Shown here: piece after piece, positions 60,975 through 64,000 of the stretch
Position numbering within the stretch: position 1 is the first letter of the stretch
How the letters are laid out: each line of letters begins with the position of its first letter
Origin: Streptomyces sp. NRRL S-337
GTDB lineage: Bacteria; Actinomycetota; Actinomycetes; Streptomycetales; Streptomycetaceae
Length of the DNA: 64,000 bases
Direction: 5' to 3'
Assembly: GCF_000720175.1 (NCBI RefSeq)
Contig: NZ_JOIX01000021.1
Span: 39,580-103,579, forward strand
Program-made: the position numbers and the translations under genes
The notes under the pieces: model-generated
The model's input: the letters and a program-made list of their open reading frames with translations, nothing else
What the model was told of the DNA's origin: nothing
Database searches by the model: none

Positions 60975-62687
60975 ATGTCCTCCAGCGCACCGTCCGCCTC
61001 CCCCAACCGTCCTCCCGCCCGCAGCCCCTTCACGGGCCCCGGCGAGGACGGGCGGCGGCTGTGGCGGGCGGCGGGCGAGGCGGTGCTGGCCCTGGCGCTG
61101 GTGCTGCTCACCTACCAGGCCGAGTCGGAGATCGACGCCAGGCTGAGGGGCGGGGCGGTGGCCCTGGGACTCGTCGGCGTCGCACTGGTGGTGGTGCGGC
61201 GCCGGTTCCCGGTGGCCGGTGTCGTGGGGCTGGCGGCGCTGATGGGAGTGGTGCCTTCCGTGGCGCCGCTGACCGCGGTCGCCGCCTACACCTCGACCCG
61301 GCAGCGGGAGACGCCGCGGCGGCCGGTCGCTCTTCTGCTGGTGGCGGCCGCCTCGGCGATGGCGACATGCGCCGTGTCCGCTCCCGTGCTGGGGCCCGGC
61401 AGCTGGTCGTTCGGTCTTGCGCTGGGTGCGGTGCTCGCCGTGACCACGGTGATCGTGCCCGGCCTGGTCGGTGCCGGCGCGGGACAGCAGGACCGGCTGC
61501 TGCGGGCGTGGCGGGAGCGTACGGCCGCTGCCGAGGAGGCGCGGCGGCTGGCGGACAGCGAGGCGCGGGTGCGCGAGCGGTCGCGGATCGCCGCGGAGAT
61601 GCACGATCTGGTCGGGCATCGGCTGAGCCTGGTCTCCCTGCACGCGGGTGGTCTGGAGATGGCGCTGAGCAGGACCGCGCCCGAGCTGCGGGACGAGGCC
61701 GCCGTCGTGGGCCAGGCCAGCCGGGACGCGATGCAGGAACTGCGCGAAGTGCTGGGCGTCCTCGGCCCGTTGGGCCGGGACACCGGAACCGACGCGCTGA
61801 CGGATGCCACGGGTACCCGTGCGGACATCGAGGCACTGATCGCGGAGTCGCGCAGCGGCGGTATCCCCGTCGAGTTCTCCTGGGAAGGGCCGGATCTCGA
61901 TGCGCGGCCGGCCCGGGTACGCCGGGCGGTCCACCGGGTGGTGCGCGAGTCGCTGACCAACGTCCACCGGTACGCGGCCGGGGCCCAGGTCACCGTGAGC
62001 GTGCGCCACGGCGACGCGCTGGTCGAGGTGCGGGTGCGCAACGGTGTGCCGCCGGTCCCGCCCGCCGCCACGACCGGTCTCGGCACCGGACGCGGGCTGA
62101 TCGGGCTGCGGGAGCGGGTGACACTGCTCGGTGGTGACCTGGAGGCGGGCCGCACGCCGGGCGGCGGCTTCGCCGTGGCGGCCGACATCCCTGCCGACCC
62201 CCGGTTCGGTGCGGAAACGGCGGACGTGGAGCAGTACGAGAACGAGCCGGCCCTCACCGGCGCGACCGACAGCGGCCTCTCCACCCTCCAACGGCGCCTC
62301 GCCGGTGCCGTCACCGGGCTGCTCGGCTTCGCGGGGGTGGGCGTGATGATGATGTTCGGCGTCGCGCTGGTGGTCGGCGCGTACGGCCCGGTGTACCACA
62401 GCCCCGAAAAGCCCCGGGTGGGCATGACCCGCGAGCAGGTGCAGCGGGTGGTGGCCGGGGACGACGACGCGGTGCGCGCGGCCGCCGCCGGGCGCGAGCC
62501 GCCCCGGCCGGCGTCCGCGACCGACTGCATCTACCCGTGGGGCGCCGGGGTGGCCAAGGGCGGCCGACTGGAGATCGTCCGCTACTGCTTCCGGTCCGAC
62601 ACCTTGATCGCGATCGACCGTTTCACCGTGCCGATGGTGACCGAAAAGCCGACCTCACCCCACCCTGGGAGCACGACACATGACTGA
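60975..62687 (+). CDS. NarL-type sensor histidine kinase with extra C-terminal membrane domain
   Basis: This 570-residue kinase has about five hydrophobic segments (about 33-165), a HisKA_3 domain with phosphoacceptor His210 (AAEMHDLVGHRLSLV), an ATPase domain with RESLTNVHRYA and GRGLIGLRERV (to about 405), then unusually another membrane helix (about 443-470) and an outer tail. The tail begins PRVGMTREQVQRVVAGDD, like BamE/SmpA-type domains, and has Cys518 and Cys538. ATG 60975 follows GATAAT at a leaderless-type distance. It overlaps the response-regulator gene by eight bases. Confidence 0.92.
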   Translation: MSSSAPSASPNRPPARSPFTGPGEDGRRLWRAAGEAVLALALVLLTYQAESEIDARLRGGAVALGLVGVALVVVRRRFPVAGVVGLAALMGVVPSVAPLTAVAAYTSTRQRETPRRPVALLLVAAASAMATCAVSAPVLGPGSWSFGLALGAVLAVTTVIVPGLVGAGAGQQDRLLRAWRERTAAAEEARRLADSEARVRERSRIAAEMHDLVGHRLSLVSLHAGGLEMALSRTAPELRDEAAVVGQASRDAMQELREVLGVLGPLGRDTGTDALTDATGTRADIEALIAESRSGGIPVEFSWEGPDLDARPARVRRAVHRVVRESLTNVHRYAAGAQVTVSVRHGDALVEVRVRNGVPPVPPAATTGLGTGRGLIGLRERVTLLGGDLEAGRTPGGGFAVAADIPADPRFGAETADVEQYENEPALTGATDSGLSTLQRRLAGAVTGLLGFAGVGVMMMFGVALVVGAYGPVYHSPEKPRVGMTREQVQRVVAGDDDAVRAAAAGREPPRPASATDCIYPWGAGVAKGGRLEIVRYCFRSDTLIAIDRFTVPMVTEKPTSPHPGSTTHD

Positions 62688-63366
62688 CCAGGCCAACTCC
62701 ACGGGCTTCGGGGCGGGCGCGGCGATCCGGGTGCTGCTCGCCGACGACGAGGAGATGATCCGGCACGGCATCCGGCTGATCCTCCGGCACGCCGACGGCA
62801 TCGACGTGGTGGCCGAGGCCGTCAACGGCGCCGATGCCGTCCGGCTCACCGCAGAGCACCGGCCCGACGTGGTGCTCCTCGACATCCGCATGCCCGTACT
62901 CGACGGGCTTTCGGCCGTCGAACCGCTGGTCGCCCTCGACCCCAGGCCGCAGGTGGTCATGCTCACCACCTTCGGCGAGGACGACAACGTCGTCCGCGCA
63001 CTACGGTCCGGCGCCACCGGCTTCCTGCTCAAGGACACGGGCCCGCAGGAGCTGATCAGCGCGGTACGGGCGGCGGCCGCGGGGGACGCGGTGCTCTCGC
63101 CCGGCGTCACCGGCACCGTCATCCGCCGGATGCTGAGCGGCGGCGGAGCGACTGAACCGGACAGCAGGGTGGCGGGCCTGACCGGCCGGGAGCGCGAGGT
63201 CCTGGTGATGCTGGGCGAGGGGCTCTCGAACCCGGGGATCGCCAAGCGGCTCGGTATCGGCGTGGGAACGGTCAAGACCCACGTCAGGTCGATCCTGGAG
63301 AAGACCGGCTGCGACAGTCGCGTCCAGGCCGCACTGCTGGCGCACCAGGCAGGACTCATGAGCTGA
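62680..63366 (+). CDS. NarL/FixJ family response regulator
   Basis: This 228-residue protein has a receiver domain with acidic pair ADDEE (about 21-25), phospho-acceptor Asp68 in VVLLDIRMP and Lys in FLLKDTGPQ. A LuxR-type HTH follows (LTGREREVLVMLGEGLSNPG, about 168-190, then GVGTVKTHVRSILEKTG). It is the partner of the kinase whose gene overlaps its start. The target genes are not evident. Confidence 0.96.
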   Translation: MTDQANSTGFGAGAAIRVLLADDEEMIRHGIRLILRHADGIDVVAEAVNGADAVRLTAEHRPDVVLLDIRMPVLDGLSAVEPLVALDPRPQVVMLTTFGEDDNVVRALRSGATGFLLKDTGPQELISAVRAAAAGDAVLSPGVTGTVIRRMLSGGGATEPDSRVAGLTGREREVLVMLGEGLSNPGIAKRLGIGVGTVKTHVRSILEKTGCDSRVQAALLAHQAGLMS

Positions 63367-63715
63367 CCGCTCGTCCGGAGCCGTTGGTTTTCTCTCCGCA
63401 ACTGCCCATGAGGCGACGGGTGTTGGGGCGGCAAGCACACCGCCGTCCGCAATGCGGAACTCGCCCAAGAGAAAGGCCGCCGGGACGGGACTGAACCACC
63501 TGGGTCCCCGTATTCCTGCCCTCCGCAGTCCTGCCCGCATTCTTGTCCGCATTCCCGCAGCGGAGGTAAAGGTGCGGACCCCTCGACGACCCTCTGTCGA
63601 CCTCTGACCACTCTGCGAATTTCCGCTGTCCCGACGGAACCACGGCGTTGATCAGCTCATCTCACAGGGCGTCCCGATAGGGGGCGTCTGGGGAATAAAC
63701 GGGATTGGTTCAGTG
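63367..63715. other. Intergenic region before the last gene
   Basis: These 349 bases hold one small perfect hairpin (TCCGC-AAT-GCGGA, near 63447-63459) and an AT-rich GGAATAAAC at 63691-63699 that could be a -10 for the following gene. No other feature was recognised. Confidence 0.4.
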
Positions 63716-64000
63716 ATGCGGGAATTCAGCCGTAGGGGCATGCTCGGGCTCGGCGCAGGGGCGGCGGCCGCGCTGTCGGTCGCCGGTTGTTCCTCCGCCG
63801 GGTCGTCGGCCTCGGGCAAGGTCGGGACCAAGCCGGGGAAGGGGGCGCAGGGCAGGCCGATCGGTGACGGGTCGACCGCGTACACCGGTAAGCAGCCTCA
63901 TCAGCCGTCCAGGCCGGAGCGGTTGGCGCCGGGTCAGAAGCCGCCGCAGTTCGTGGTGTTTTCCTGGGACGGTGCGGGGGAGGTGGGAAATGGTCTCTTC
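63716..64000 (+). CDS. Tat-exported lipoprotein, possible polysaccharide deacetylase (3' end outside window)
   Basis: The frame is open from ATG 63716 to the window end (95 codons). It has a twin-arginine signal (FSRRGMLGLGAGAAAALSVA) ending in a lipobox AGC (Cys about 24), a Ser/Gly/Lys-rich linker and then APGQKPPQFVVFSWDGAGEV. The PPQFVVFSWDG start recalls polysaccharide-deacetylase-like domains, where an Asp follows the first strand, but the catalytic motifs lie beyond the window. An adjacent in-frame GTG at 63713 is a possible start. Confidence 0.7.
   Translation, partial: MREFSRRGMLGLGAGAAAALSVAGCSSAGSSASGKVGTKPGKGAQGRPIGDGSTAYTGKQPHQPSRPERLAPGQKPPQFVVFSWDGAGEVGNGLF

Overview
The window is high-GC actinobacterial DNA and is most like a Streptomyces chromosome. 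The evidence is dense genes with GC-rich third codon positions, many GTG starts, leaderless regulator genes, SpoIIE/PP2C-type phosphatase and MDMPI (mycothiol-dependent) families, a carbohydrate ABC importer without its own ATPase, and intergenic hairpin terminators that mostly lack a U tract. It looks like accessory or arm-type chromosome: many small regulator-plus-target modules, two decayed loci, no core housekeeping cluster, and no rRNA, tRNA, CRISPR or phage genes seen.

Layout. 0-11.5 kb: the 3' part of a multidomain sensor phosphatase; PadR with acyl-CoA dehydrogenase; a GT39-like membrane glycosyltransferase; a DUF4190/DUF4352 protein; a secreted HNH nuclease; AraC with a VOC protein; a NiCoT-type metal permease behind a cobalamin riboswitch, facing an ArsR regulator with its own palindrome. 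11.5-18.4 kb: an alpha-glucoside uptake operon (GH13 glucosidase, binding protein, two permeases, one with an unusual inserted domain) and an orphan sugar-binding protein. 18.6-28.1 kb: PadR with a MacB/FtsX-type ABC exporter, a CPBP protease, a Cys-rich HTH regulator facing small membrane proteins and GTP cyclohydrolase I, an ArsC-like protein, a frameshifted nucleotidyltransferase and an aldo/keto reductase. 28.4-39.6 kb: a phosphoesterase-MFS-TolB operon, TetR with a membrane acyltransferase, ALDH and TetR sharing a perfect palindrome, an MDMPI protein, remnants of a copper ATPase locus, small hypothetical proteins and a NUDIX hydrolase.

39.7-60.9 kb is the most coherent and interesting part: what reads as a complete collagen-to-2-oxoglutarate pathway. 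It has a secreted M9 collagenase, a LysR regulator, a secreted M6-like protease, a five-gene peptide ABC importer, an M24 Xaa-Pro aminopeptidase, a three-subunit D-hydroxyproline dehydrogenase, a DapA-family pyrroline-hydroxycarboxylate deaminase, a hydroxyproline 2-epimerase, a 2-oxoglutarate-semialdehyde dehydrogenase, a FadR-type GntR regulator and a proline iminopeptidase. Six promoter regions in this block carry the same imperfect palindrome, close to TGTGAMATTGCAC. Two of them, for collagenase and for the peptide importer, share a 41-bp element that differs at only four positions. This suggests one regulon, probably run by the GntR protein, linking extracellular collagenolysis, peptide import and hydroxyproline catabolism.

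61-64 kb: a NarL-type two-component system whose kinase has an extra C-terminal membrane and extracytoplasmic domain, then the start of a Tat lipoprotein gene that runs off the window. Family calls come from reading motifs and were not checked by database search.
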